This document shows positions 1-5,925 of a stretch of 7,471 nt of DNA, one piece after another; the first letter of the stretch is position 1, and every line of letters starts with the position of its first letter. Source of the DNA: Bacteroidales bacterium (GTDB lineage: Bacteria; Bacteroidota; Bacteroidia; Bacteroidales; Porphyromonadaceae). The stretch covers positions 1 through 7,471 of the forward strand of contig SFHG01000068.1 in the NCBI GenBank assembly GCA_004555765.1, written 5' to 3'. The notes below the pieces were generated by a model. It was given only the letters and a program-made list of their open reading frames with translations. It ran no database searches and had not been told where the DNA came from. Both the position numbers and the translations under genes were made by a program.

Positions 1-430
1 CGGACTGTGGAACGGTTACGACGTTCTTCGCCCACGGCTTCCTACCCAGCCACTCTATAAACGACACGCACATGCGGAATCGGTTGTGCCCGTTCACCAC
101 AATTACGATAGGAGCGTTCGTGTTCTTCGCTACGATGGAGACCGTCCGCGTAAACGGCTCGATGTCGTTCGGCGTAGGGCGCACGAGAATGACCACCACA
201 TCGGCACCCTCTACGATATCCTTCAGGTTATCAGTCAGCACGCCCGGTGTATCCACTACGGCAACCTTCGCATCATCGACCTTTTTAGAGCGGGACGTGT
301 CCGAATATTGTCCATCCAGCGAATAGAGAGACGTGCGCAGCCCTTGTCTCACATAACTCTCGTAAAGTTCGGATGCGACGACAGACTTTCCAGTCCCACC
401 TTTTTCGCAGACAACTGCAATTGTTTTCAT
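1..430 (-). CDS. parA: ParA-type partition ATPase, partial (C-terminus beyond left edge)
   Basis: The frame is open from an ATG at 428-430 to the window edge, giving 143 residues. It begins MKTIAVVCEKGGTGKSVVAS, with the deviant Walker A box KGGTGKS (residues 10-16) that defines the ParA/MinD/Soj family, whose ATP-dependent dimers bind DNA and move plasmid copies apart. A Walker B-like strand VAVVDTPG lies near residues 56-63, and strand VVVILVRPT plus VIVVNGH follow as in the family fold. The short N-terminus without an HTH suggests a small type Ib-like ParA. The start is supported by GGAGGT at 438-443, seven bases upstream. A partner (parB-like) would be expected beyond position 1, but it is not visible. 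Joining this end to the right end of the window gives a stop after about nine more codons, so closure of a circle is not supported by this gene. Confidence 0.9.
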   Translation of the reverse strand, partial: MKTIAVVCEKGGTGKSVVASELYESYVRQGLRTSLYSLDGQYSDTSRSKKVDDAKVAVVDTPGVLTDNLKDIVEGADVVVILVRPTPNDIEPFTRTVSIVAKNTNAPIVIVVNGHNRFRMCVSFIEWLGRKPWAKNVVTVPQS

Positions 431-469
431 AATCAGTACCTCCATCAATATTTATTCAATAGATATTTT

Positions 470-510
470 ATAGATACTGAATATCTAAATTATATATATT
501 CAGTATCTAT
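470..510. promoter_or_regulatory. 15-bp inverted repeat, probable parA operator
   Basis: ATAGATACTGAATAT (470-484) and its exact reverse complement ATATTCAGTATCTAT (496-510) are separated by 11 bp. The right arm lies in the promoter spacer, the -10 box lies between the arms, and the left arm covers the transcript start. A partial half-site, ATAGATATTT, follows at 459-468. This geometry suits autorepression by a partition protein or a ribbon-helix-helix/HTH partner encoded further left. A centromere (parS/parC) role is also possible. The DNA element is certain; the bound protein is inferred. Confidence 0.7.
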
Positions 511-517
511 TTGTCAA
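489..517 (-). promoter_or_regulatory. Consensus sigma-70/A promoter for parA
   Basis: On the minus strand TTGACA (512-517) and TATAAT (489-494) are separated by exactly 17 bp, a full consensus match. Transcription would start near 482 and leave a ~50-nt leader before the parA ribosome site. Such a strong promoter normally implies tight repression, and it lies inside the inverted repeat at 470-510. Confidence 0.85.
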
Positions 518-579
518 GACGAAACATAGTACCCGATTGCATAAAGTCCCAGCTCAATGGTCACTTTATGGTCTCAACA

Positions 580-611
580 GAGACCCTTCGAGGGGCTTTC
601 CGAAGCCCACC
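580..611. repeat. 32-bp imperfect direct repeat, copy 1
   Basis: By eye, this copy matches 709-740 at 25 of 32 positions. Shared cores are AGACCCTT and CTTTCC followed by AAGCCCA. It contains the hairpin at 593-608. Confidence 0.6.
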
Positions 612-708
612 GTTTCATCATCCAAAGACTTCCCTCGGAACGATTTTCGATAATCGTCCCATAAATGAACCGAAGTCGATTTTTCGACGTTTCCGCCTCT
701 TCCGGGGA

Positions 709-740
709 AAGACCCTTGAAAGGTCTTTCCCAAGCCCATC
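709..740. repeat. 32-bp imperfect direct repeat, copy 2
   Basis: This is the second copy of the 580-611 repeat, 129 bp away in the same orientation. It contains the 10-bp stem at 705-731. CAAGCCCA recurs at 731-738 and 742-749, a period of 11 bp. Confidence 0.6.
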
Positions 741-830
741 TCAAGCCCACCCGCGCTCTCGACCGCCGATATGCCTTCGGCATCGGGTCGGCGCGTGAAG
801 GAGAAGGCCCGAAAGAAAGGGAGACGAGAG

Positions 831-1109
831 ATGAACGGCTACGGTATCGAGACCTATGCGGATTTGGCCAAGACGGTCGGCGGGATGGTCCTCGCCAACG
901 AGATGGCGCATCGTCCGCTGGAATTCGTGAGCGGGGATTTCGCACCATGGGACGAGATATTCCAGTGGTACATCATCAGCTACCCCGACTTCCTGATGGA
1001 GCACACGGACGAGCCGGTGTTCCATGACGAGGAACTCGACCTGTACGTCTGGGGAATCACCCACTTCGGTACAGGCTGGGACTGCGTGCCCGCCCCCGAG
1101 ATTCACTGA
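831..1109 (+). CDS. Small conserved-looking hypothetical protein (92 aa)
   Basis: The 92-residue product starts MNGYGIETYADL and is acidic, with no signal peptide and no membrane segment. Aromatic-rich stretches such as EIFQWYIIS and DEELDLYVWGITHFGT suggest a compact soluble fold. From memory, similar short proteins with the pattern YVWGxTHFGTxWD occur on plasmids, phages and mobile elements of gut Firmicutes and Actinobacteria, without an assigned function. The start at 831 is preferred over an in-frame ATG at 771 because AAAGGGAG sits seven bases upstream of 831, and the earlier part would be translated from hairpin DNA. It ends with TGA two bases before a strong terminator. It converges on the relaxase gene. 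No function is claimed. Confidence 0.8.
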   Translation: MNGYGIETYADLAKTVGGMVLANEMAHRPLEFVSGDFAPWDEIFQWYIISYPDFLMEHTDEPVFHDEELDLYVWGITHFGTGWDCVPAPEIH

Positions 1110-1110
1110 G

Positions 1111-1140
1111 AATGACGGTTCCCGCAAGGGAGCCGTCATT
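1111..1140. terminator. Bidirectional-looking GCAA-loop intrinsic terminator
   Basis: AATGACGGTTCCC (1111-1123) pairs with GGGAGCCGTCATT (1128-1140) around a GCAA tetraloop, giving 13 positions with one G.T wobble. On the plus strand TTTCTTT follows within the run 1138-1145, ending the gene at 831-1109. On the minus strand it lies three bases past the relaxase stop but has only a short T-run, so the plus-strand role is the stronger one. Confidence 0.85.
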
Positions 1141-1143
1141 TCT

Positions 1144-2658
1144 TTACTCCCCGAGGTACTTGTCCTCGTCGCGCACGCGCTCCGTCGCCTCGGCCGTCTG
1201 CTGCATCTTCGGCGTGACGCCGCGATGCTTGACGGTGCGGGCGGCCTCGTTGTCCAGAGCCTCCTCGGCGGCCTTCAGGCGCTTCTCGGCGTCCCACATG
1301 TTGCCGCGCGATTCGTAGAGACGACGCTCGGCGTCCTCCTGCATCCTGCGGCGCTGGTCCTCCATGAACTGGAGTATCATCATGCGGAACATCCGGGCCA
1401 TCATATCCGACATCATGCGGGAGACGGGGTCGGTCCCGGTCCTGCTCGCCAACGTGTACAGCCCGAATCCCATCGCAAGGCTCGGGCAGGCTCCCTTCAG
1501 GGCGTCTCGTGCCTCCTTGGAATCGCGGAACTCCCTGCGGGCGCGTTCCACATCGGCGCGGAGCTGGGCGAGGGCGTCTTCCGGGTCGTTCTCTGCATTC
1601 GCGAGCGCCTCGTACTGCTCCCCGGCGATAGGCATGCCCTCGCTCTTCCTGCGGCGGGCGTACACGCTCTTCAAATCGGAGGCCATGTCCCTCACGTCGG
1701 ACTCGCTCGGTTCGTACATGTCAAAATCATGCTGGGCCGGGGAATCCTGCTGCGTATCCTCCATGCCGACCATCTGGGAATCCTGATTCGGGGCCGGCGC
1801 TGTCTTCAGTTCCTCGCGGGCCTGCTGTCCCTGCTTCTCCTCGAAGAACCGCTCGACGCCTTCCTTCGTCAGGTCGTCTGCGAGGTTGGAGGCACGGCGC
1901 TTCCGGGTCCTACGCTTCGGACCCCATTCGTCCCGCATCCTGTAAGACCATCCGACGGACTTCTCGCCCGTCTTCTTGTCGACTTTCGATGTCTCATTGA
2001 GGGTCACTCCAGCGAACGCAAGACGCTGCCTGAAATCATCAATATCGCTGGCGTCGTCCCTTGCTTTTGCCACCGCATCGCCGAGATGTCGGTCGAAGGA
2101 ATCGTAGTCGAACGAGTCCCGTTTCTCCGCCCATGTCGACTTGTCCTTGCCCGCTCCTATCACGGACAGACCCCACTCGCGGCTCAGCTCGTCGTTCACC
2201 GCCTGCACGCGCGGGGCGAACAGGCTCGTGTCGTCCTTGTTGATGACCTGCCCGGTGCGGCAATCGTGGTTCGCGATTGTCGCGTGGGCGTGGACGCATC
2301 CGCCCTCGCCGTCCACGTGCATGGTCACCCAACACGGGGAGTCGGGGGCGAGTCTATGGCAGAGCAGGTAGGCGTGCTCCATGCCCCTCTGCACATCGTC
2401 GGGATTGCCCGGATTCAACTCGTCGAGCGCCCATGAGACGCGGAGCTCGTAACCCTCGTTGACCATGTTCGGATGGACGGCATGAAGCCCGTTGCAGTAC
2501 GCGATGAACTCACCTCGGGAGGGCATGTCGCCCATCTGGGCGGCGATGCGGTCCGTCCCGTTTTGCAGGTGGTCGCGTCTGCGCTTTCCCTCTCCGAACT
2601 CGGTGTAGGACATGCGACCCCACACGTCGGGCAATGCCTGCACATACGTCGTCGACAT
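1144..2658 (-). CDS. mobA: MOBP-like relaxase / mobilization nuclease
   Basis: This 504-residue protein should nick one strand at oriT, stay bound to the 5' end and pilot it into a recipient. The key evidence is motif III, TMHVDGEGGCVHAHATIAN, with H114, D116, H123, H125 and N130, matching the metal-binding H-x-D...H-x-H of Relaxase-family (MOBP) enzymes. A motif II-like region with S75 precedes it. The catalytic tyrosine is probably Y18 (MSYTEFG) or Y5; which one cannot be settled by eye. After about residue 180 the protein is highly charged, with a basic patch KRRTRKRR (248-255) and predicted helical/coiled-coil segments at about 355-385 and 430-475. A Met-rich segment lies at 415-439. The start overlaps the mobC stop (TGATG), and GGGAGG lies nine bases upstream, so the two genes are probably translationally coupled. 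Confidence 0.88.
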   Translation of the reverse strand: MSTTYVQALPDVWGRMSYTEFGEGKRRRDHLQNGTDRIAAQMGDMPSRGEFIAYCNGLHAVHPNMVNEGYELRVSWALDELNPGNPDDVQRGMEHAYLLCHRLAPDSPCWVTMHVDGEGGCVHAHATIANHDCRTGQVINKDDTSLFAPRVQAVNDELSREWGLSVIGAGKDKSTWAEKRDSFDYDSFDRHLGDAVAKARDDASDIDDFRQRLAFAGVTLNETSKVDKKTGEKSVGWSYRMRDEWGPKRRTRKRRASNLADDLTKEGVERFFEEKQGQQAREELKTAPAPNQDSQMVGMEDTQQDSPAQHDFDMYEPSESDVRDMASDLKSVYARRRKSEGMPIAGEQYEALANAENDPEDALAQLRADVERARREFRDSKEARDALKGACPSLAMGFGLYTLASRTGTDPVSRMMSDMMARMFRMMILQFMEDQRRRMQEDAERRLYESRGNMWDAEKRLKAAEEALDNEAARTVKHRGVTPKMQQTAEATERVRDEDKYLGE

Positions 2659-3101
2659 CAGACATCACCTCCCGTGATTCCGCCATGCAAATCGGCTCGA
2701 AGCTCCTTGACCTCGTCCGACAATCCTTCGATGGATTCCCTCAGGCTTTCGAACGCCTTCTTGTCCGGCTCCATCTTGATTTCCTCAAGCATGCCCATCC
2801 CTTTCACGCGGGCGTTGAAGGCCCGCGCAATCTGGTTGATGTTCACGCCGATTCGGTTCAATTCCATCAGCATCCGGTCGAGCTGCGGAGTGTCCGCAAC
2901 GACCTCGTGCTCCGTGTGGGAACCGGCGGAACCGTACAGCGCGCCACGCAGATAATTCGAGCGCGTGCGTCCGCCTCTCTTCCCATCCAGAAGGGCAAGC
3001 TCCTCGGCGTTCATGCGCACCTGAATAACAGTCTCGCGACGGTCCTTCTTGTAGCGCTGGCGGGTCGCCTTGCCGCTTCTTTTCTCAACTTCTTTTGCCA
3101 T
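2658..3101 (-). CDS. mobC: MobC-like relaxosome accessory protein
   Basis: This 147-residue basic protein should bind oriT and help the relaxase open or reach the nic site. The N-terminus has a ribbon-helix-helix look: strand ETVIQVRM (23-30), then a helix and TRSNYLRGALYG (46-57). The segment LNRIGVNINQIARAFN (81-96) is the hallmark of MobC-type proteins. The C-terminus is helical and charged. The start at 3101 is chosen because AAGGAGGTG precedes it by eight bases; a longer in-frame start at 3209 would run translation through the palindromic oriT candidate. The stop overlaps the relaxase start by one base. RHH proteins of this type often repress their own operon, and the repeated palindromes just upstream (3128-3144, 3208-3228) are natural candidate sites. 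Confidence 0.88.
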   Translation of the reverse strand: MAKEVEKRSGKATRQRYKKDRRETVIQVRMNAEELALLDGKRGGRTRSNYLRGALYGSAGSHTEHEVVADTPQLDRMLMELNRIGVNINQIARAFNARVKGMGMLEEIKMEPDKKAFESLRESIEGLSDEVKELRADLHGGITGGDV

Positions 3102-3184
3102 GCAAAACACCTCCTTGTTCGCAATCCAAATGCGATGCGCATTTCTCGTCGCACTTTGCTGCAATCTGCGAAACGGGGAAGGGA

Positions 3185-3248
3185 GCAAGCATTGACCATG
3201 TACGTACAAAATGCGAATATCGCATTTTTCCCGCCATGGTCAGCTTGC
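3185..3248. repeat. Nested inverted repeat in the oriT candidate
   Basis: GCAAGC (3185-3190), a 2-nt bulge and TGACCATG (3193-3200) pair with CATGGTCA (3235-3242) and GCTTGC (3243-3248), 14 bp in all. Inside lies a second perfect inverted repeat, AAAATGCGA (3208-3216)/TCGCATTTT (3220-3228) with a 3-nt centre. Both arms are exact apart from the bulge. Confidence 0.8.
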
Positions 3249-3338
3249 GAGGGGGCGGCTTCGCCGTCCCCTTCGAACCCCCGAATCTGTCCCCTCCGAC
3301 TCAACATGTTCTGTCCGACAGAACCACGCGACCGAATG

Positions 3339-3368
3339 TCGGACACGGGGACGACTCCCCATGTCCGA
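3339..3368. repeat. 13-position inverted repeat downstream of the coiled-coil gene
   Basis: TCGGACACGGGGA (3339-3351) pairs with TCCCCATGTCCGA (3356-3368), with one mismatch and a CGAC loop. It begins 15 bp past the stop of the minus-strand gene at 3383. It could end the replication operon, but no T-tract follows on that strand, so it may instead be a protein-binding or oriT element. Confidence 0.55.
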
Positions 3369-3382
3369 ACCTCCGGCGCGTT

Positions 3383-3724
3383 TTAATCGAAGGGACGGCG
3401 CTCGGGATTGAACCCCTCGACGCCGAGAGAACCGCGGTCGCCGTCCGGAGAATCGGCATCGCCCGCAGGTTCGCGCACGACTGCGTTCGGGTCACCATCG
3501 GAAGGATTTCCGCCGTTTCCATGTCCGGCGTCCCTGTGCAGCGTCTTGACGAACGCGAGCACCTCTTCGGCGGAACCCATTTCCTTCACTTCGGGGAAGA
3601 CCGCCACGAGGGCATCTGCGTACGCCTTGGTCTTCGCAGCCTGCTTCTCGCGGCGCAACTTCTTCGCCTGAGCCTCAAGCTCGCGCGCCTTCTTGTCTAT
3701 GTCATCGAATCTCTTGATAGCCAT
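3383..3724 (-). CDS. Small coiled-coil protein, third gene of the replication operon
   Basis: The 113-residue product has three parts: a charged coiled-coil helix at about 8-36 (KKARELEAQAKKLRREKQAA), a short mixed region at 37-64, and a low-complexity Gly/Asp/Pro-rich tail at 66-100. Its layout recalls small TraD/MobC-like relaxosome helpers found beside mobilization genes, but no diagnostic motif is present, so the function is unknown. The start follows AAGGAGTG, and that ribosome site overlaps the stop codon of the replication gene (TAAGGAGTG), with only 13 bp between the two genes. This implies coexpression with replication, though position also makes it a neighbour of the oriT candidate. 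A DNA-binding or segregation role would be a guess. Confidence 0.72.
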   Translation of the reverse strand: MAIKRFDDIDKKARELEAQAKKLRREKQAAKTKAYADALVAVFPEVKEMGSAEEVLAFVKTLHRDAGHGNGGNPSDGDPNAVVREPAGDADSPDGDRGSLGVEGFNPERRPFD

Positions 3725-3737
3725 AATTAATCACTCC

Positions 3738-5549
3738 TTATCTATTTGAATCTATCTCTTCACTTGCGGTCGTTTCTCCGGACACCATGTACGCCGGAAT
3801 CGACCCCACCTTGTTCCGCACATAGCCTCGATAGCTGTCCTTCACGTCGGGCTGCGCCAGACGCATCTTGTCGTTTCCCCGGTAGTCGTGATTCATCCAC
3901 TCCTGTACCTGATATTCGAGAATCAGCATCTCGGGGACATCCATCCGGTTCGCCGAGCGGACCTTGTCCTGTAACTGCCATCCGTATTCCGGTGCAATCA
4001 GTTCGAGCGAGGAATAGAAGGAGTTCCGACTCAGCATCTTTCCCTGAGGGACGTTGGTCTGGAACCAGTAGCGGTACAAATCGTATAGAAACTTGCAAGG
4101 GAGCAGGTCCCATGCGGCTTGGTCGAACACCTCGTCCGCGAACTGGCGAAGAGGGTCGTTGTCAACTCGGAACACGTCCAGCGACTTCTCGGATGCCCCG
4201 GGAACGCTGAACTCGTCGAAATCCATCTCGTACAAGGTGTGGAACAAAACGTATTCGAGGACATCCTTTCGTCCCAGATAATCGTCCTTGATGTATTTCC
4301 GCTCGCAGCCCTCGAATCGCTTCTCGAACGGAATCACGAGCAATCGCCTGTACATGGATTCCGACTTGTCCTTGAGCTTCGGAATCTCGTTCACGCATTG
4401 AATCATCAGCCCGCGGAAAAGGCACGGCATGGGAGCCTTGTACTTGCGGTTGAGCAGGAACGGGTCTCCCGTGATGACCGACTTGAGCGTGGCCGCCTTG
4501 TCGATATACGTTCCGACATCGTTCTCGTCCGTGATAATCGCCTGTACGCGGGTAAGCTCCTCAAGCATGAAATCCTGCCCGAAATCCTTCAGGGGAATCG
4601 AGGCCCAAGAGCCTTTCCCGAGCAGGTTCCGGACGAGGGCGCAGAACGTGCCCTTTCCGTTGTTGCCCTGAGTGGAGTACAGCCAGACGGATTTGTTCCA
4701 CGGCATGTTCGGACGCAGGGAAGCCCCCAGCACCTGCCAGAGAACCTTGACCACCTCGGGGTCGTCGGAAAGCTCCTCCATCCACGAGACCACGTCCCAA
4801 TCCGTTCCGTCTTGGTCGTTGTGGATGACCGAATTCTGGGCATTCGGGACGAAATCCACGTTCGACTTACTGGTGAACACGTACTTCGGGTCGAAATCCA
4901 GCAGAATCTTGTTCTCGTAGTCGAAGATTCCGTTGTTCACGGGAACAAGTGCCTTGTCTTTGCAAGGCTCCACCTTCGGCACGAGGACGCGCAACTTGTT
5001 CTCGGTGTTGCGCATGTCCACATCGCTGATTCCCGGGTGGAGAGCCGTAATCAACCTCCGAACCGTCTCGGTGCGGGTGTCGTACAGCCCTCGACGCTCT
5101 CCATCGGACTGATAGACCCCCACGTCGAAATTCCCGTCACCCTCCTGACCGTTCAGGCGGATTCCGACCGCGTGGTACAGGCGAATTATCACGCTCGCCA
5201 CCTGCCAAGGCGTCAGGGCCTTCAGTTTCCGTACGCGGTCAGCAGGGGCTTTCGCGTTCGGGTACGCGTCCTTGATGGGCGCTCCCATAGGGGCGTTCGG
5301 GTCGCGGGGACCGAGGTTGTATTCCTCGATTGCGTTGTTGGTCGCCTGAAGAAGCTCCGCCTCGATGCTCTCGAACGGCAGGTCGGCGTCCTCGTCGAGG
5401 CCGTCCAGATAATCGTCCGTGACCGCCTTGAGCAGCCCGTTGTATGTTAAGTCTTGAAATTCGCTCATATCTGTGCTATCATTAACACAGTTGAAAGGTA
5501 CCGTCCCGTAAGCGTCGCCAGCGCTGGGGCGGTTTTCTTTTTGCCTCAT
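3738..5549 (-). CDS. rep: SF3-helicase (P4/D5-type) plasmid replication protein
   Basis: This 603-residue protein is the likely initiator and replicative helicase of the element. The C-terminal half is a superfamily 3 helicase of the phage/plasmid P4-D5 group: Walker A QGNNGKGT (294-301), Walker B AIITDEND (337-344), motif C LMIQCVNEIP (381-390), and an arginine-finger region YRRLLVIPFEK (400-410). The segment at about 204-235 (VNNGIFDYENKILLDFD...) matches the D5_N-type domain that precedes these helicases. No archaeo-eukaryotic primase DxD motif was recognised in the first 200 residues, so the primase may be absent or diverged. The tail at 480-603 may be a winged DNA-binding domain. The start at 5549 has AAGGAGG seven bases upstream; a later ATG at 5469 has no ribosome site. 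An antisense RNA candidate covers codons 3 to about 20. Confidence 0.88.
   Translation of the reverse strand: MRQKENRPSAGDAYGTVPFNCVNDSTDMSEFQDLTYNGLLKAVTDDYLDGLDEDADLPFESIEAELLQATNNAIEEYNLGPRDPNAPMGAPIKDAYPNAKAPADRVRKLKALTPWQVASVIIRLYHAVGIRLNGQEGDGNFDVGVYQSDGERRGLYDTRTETVRRLITALHPGISDVDMRNTENKLRVLVPKVEPCKDKALVPVNNGIFDYENKILLDFDPKYVFTSKSNVDFVPNAQNSVIHNDQDGTDWDVVSWMEELSDDPEVVKVLWQVLGASLRPNMPWNKSVWLYSTQGNNGKGTFCALVRNLLGKGSWASIPLKDFGQDFMLEELTRVQAIITDENDVGTYIDKAATLKSVITGDPFLLNRKYKAPMPCLFRGLMIQCVNEIPKLKDKSESMYRRLLVIPFEKRFEGCERKYIKDDYLGRKDVLEYVLFHTLYEMDFDEFSVPGASEKSLDVFRVDNDPLRQFADEVFDQAAWDLLPCKFLYDLYRYWFQTNVPQGKMLSRNSFYSSLELIAPEYGWQLQDKVRSANRMDVPEMLILEYQVQEWMNHDYRGNDKMRLAQPDVKDSYRGYVRNKVGSIPAYMVSGETTASEEIDSNR
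5454..5482 (+). promoter_or_regulatory. Promoter for antisense RNA inside rep
   Basis: On the plus strand, opposite the start of rep, TTGAAA (5454-5459) and TATCAT (5477-5482) are separated by exactly 17 bp. TGC directly before the -10 box makes it an extended -10. Transcription would start near 5489. Confidence 0.7.
5489..5542 (+). ncRNA. Candidate countertranscribed RNA controlling rep
   Basis: A strong plus-strand promoter (5454-5482) is followed within 60 bp by an intrinsic terminator. ACCGTCCC (5500-5507) pairs with GGGGCGGT (5526-5533), one wobble. After a GTA bulge, AGCG (5511-5514) pairs with CGCT (5522-5525) around loop TCGCCAG. TTTTCTTTTT (5533-5542) follows. The resulting ~54-nt RNA is fully complementary to codons 3 to about 20 of rep, ending seven bases from its ATG. 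The matching rep mRNA loop reads CUGGCGA and contains a YUNR-type CUGG, common in fast-pairing antisense systems. Plasmid copy-control RNAs are typically of this size, but they usually target an untranslated leader; this one would target early coding sequence. No direct homologue is known to me. Confidence 0.6.
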
Positions 5550-5561
5550 AACCTCACCTCC

Positions 5562-5840
5562 TTAATGAATCCCGTGAGACACCAGATATTTCTCGAACGT
5601 CTCGCGGTGAATACGACGACTGCGAATCGTGTCAGTCATCACCACGAAGTCCGCGTCATCGGCCTTCATCAGCGAACGCACGCGCCCGATTCCTATTTCG
5701 AACAGGGTCGACGCCTCGGCACTCGTCAGGAACGGCTTCGCTTTCAGAGCCGTGATGTAGGCCGCGTATTCCTCCATCGTCAGCTCGCTCCCGCCGAGAA
5801 TCTTCTTCGTGAATCCCTTCTTCTGTTTTGCATTTGCCAT
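5562..5840 (-). CDS. Small excisionase-like winged-HTH protein
   Basis: The 92-residue product has a basic N-terminus (MANAKQKKGFTKK), then a MerR/excisionase-type winged HTH: PFLTSAEASTLFEIGIGRVR (36-55) as the helix-turn-helix, a wing at about 63-77, and a closing helix RETFEKYLV (79-87). Short proteins of this layout (excisionase/HTH_17, DUF6462-like) are frequent as first genes of replication operons on gut Gram-positive mobile elements. Here it may repress the operon, help load the replication protein at the iterons, or both; that is inference. AAAGGAGG lies seven bases before the ATG. Its stop is 12 bp from the rep start and overlaps the rep ribosome site (TAAGGAGG). It sits immediately after a leader terminator at 5873-5925. 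Confidence 0.78.
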   Translation of the reverse strand: MANAKQKKGFTKKILGGSELTMEEYAAYITALKAKPFLTSAEASTLFEIGIGRVRSLMKADDADFVVMTDTIRSRRIHRETFEKYLVSHGIH

Positions 5841-5872
5841 AAAGCAACCTCCTTTTTCCTGCCTATAAACGC

Positions 5873-5925
5873 AAAAAAGCGGCGAACCAGAATCCAGCAA
5901 TCAAGCTGAAATCTGATTCGCCGCT
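5873..5925 (-). terminator. 21-position leader terminator ahead of the replication operon
   Basis: Read on the minus strand, AGCGGCGAA (925-side, 5925-5917) pairs with TTCGCCGCT (5886-5878), and the stem continues for 12 further positions with one T.T mismatch and two wobbles to a TTGATT loop. Six Ts (5878-5873) follow. This is a textbook Rho-independent terminator, only about 20 bp before the ribosome site of the HTH gene. No convincing promoter lies between it and that gene. Confidence 0.85.

Larger units (their letters stand above)
540..800. other. Non-coding hairpin-dense block (possible single-strand initiation site, parS or structured RNA)
   Basis: No credible gene lies between the parA promoter and the gene at 831. 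Instead there is a run of inverted repeats: CATAAAGT 540-547/563-570; GGTCTC 570-575/580-585; GGGCTT 593-598/603-608; ACGATT/AATCGT at about 640-657; GTCGA at about 675-688; a 10-bp stem GGGAAAGACC at 705-714 with 722-731; and CCGAT..GCC/GGCATCGG near 767-788. Dense stem-loops of this kind are typical of single-strand origins, primosome assembly sites, or folded RNAs. No T-tract or clear promoter decides between these. Confidence 0.5.
3102..3382. other. oriT: Palindrome-rich intergenic region, candidate oriT
   Basis: This 281-bp gap lies directly upstream of mobC-mobA, where oriT usually sits. It holds: AAATGCG/CGCATTT at 3128-3144; a long imperfect inverted repeat at 3185-3200/3235-3248 enclosing AAAATGCGA/TCGCATTTT at 3208-3228; a 9-bp GC-rich stem at 3251-3271; GTTCTGTC/GACAGAAC near 3309-3325; and a 13-position stem at 3339-3368. 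The string AAGTGCG, which resembles the nic-region core of RSF1010-type origins, occurs on the minus strand at about 3150-3156, but without the usual adjacent inverted repeat. No clear promoter for mobC was found here. The nic site is not assigned. Confidence 0.6.

Noticed and set aside
1024..2436. Long plus-strand open frame of 470 codons
   Set aside because: It is the antisense shadow of the relaxase gene: no ribosome site, a start inside another gene, and composition typical of reverse-frame GC-rich sequence.
3150..3156. AAGTGCG on the minus strand as an RSF1010-type nic site
   Set aside because: Only the seven-base core matches; the downstream CCCTT and the adjacent inverted repeat are absent, and the relaxase looks MOBP-like rather than MOBQ.
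2658..3209. Longer 183-residue version of MobC starting at 3209
   Set aside because: The extension has no ribosome site and covers palindromic oriT DNA; the ATG at 3101 has an ideal site and matches the normal MobC beginning.
4119..5450. Long plus-strand open frame of 443 codons opposite rep
   Set aside because: Shadow of the helicase gene, which has intact catalytic motifs; the plus frame has no motif or ribosome site.
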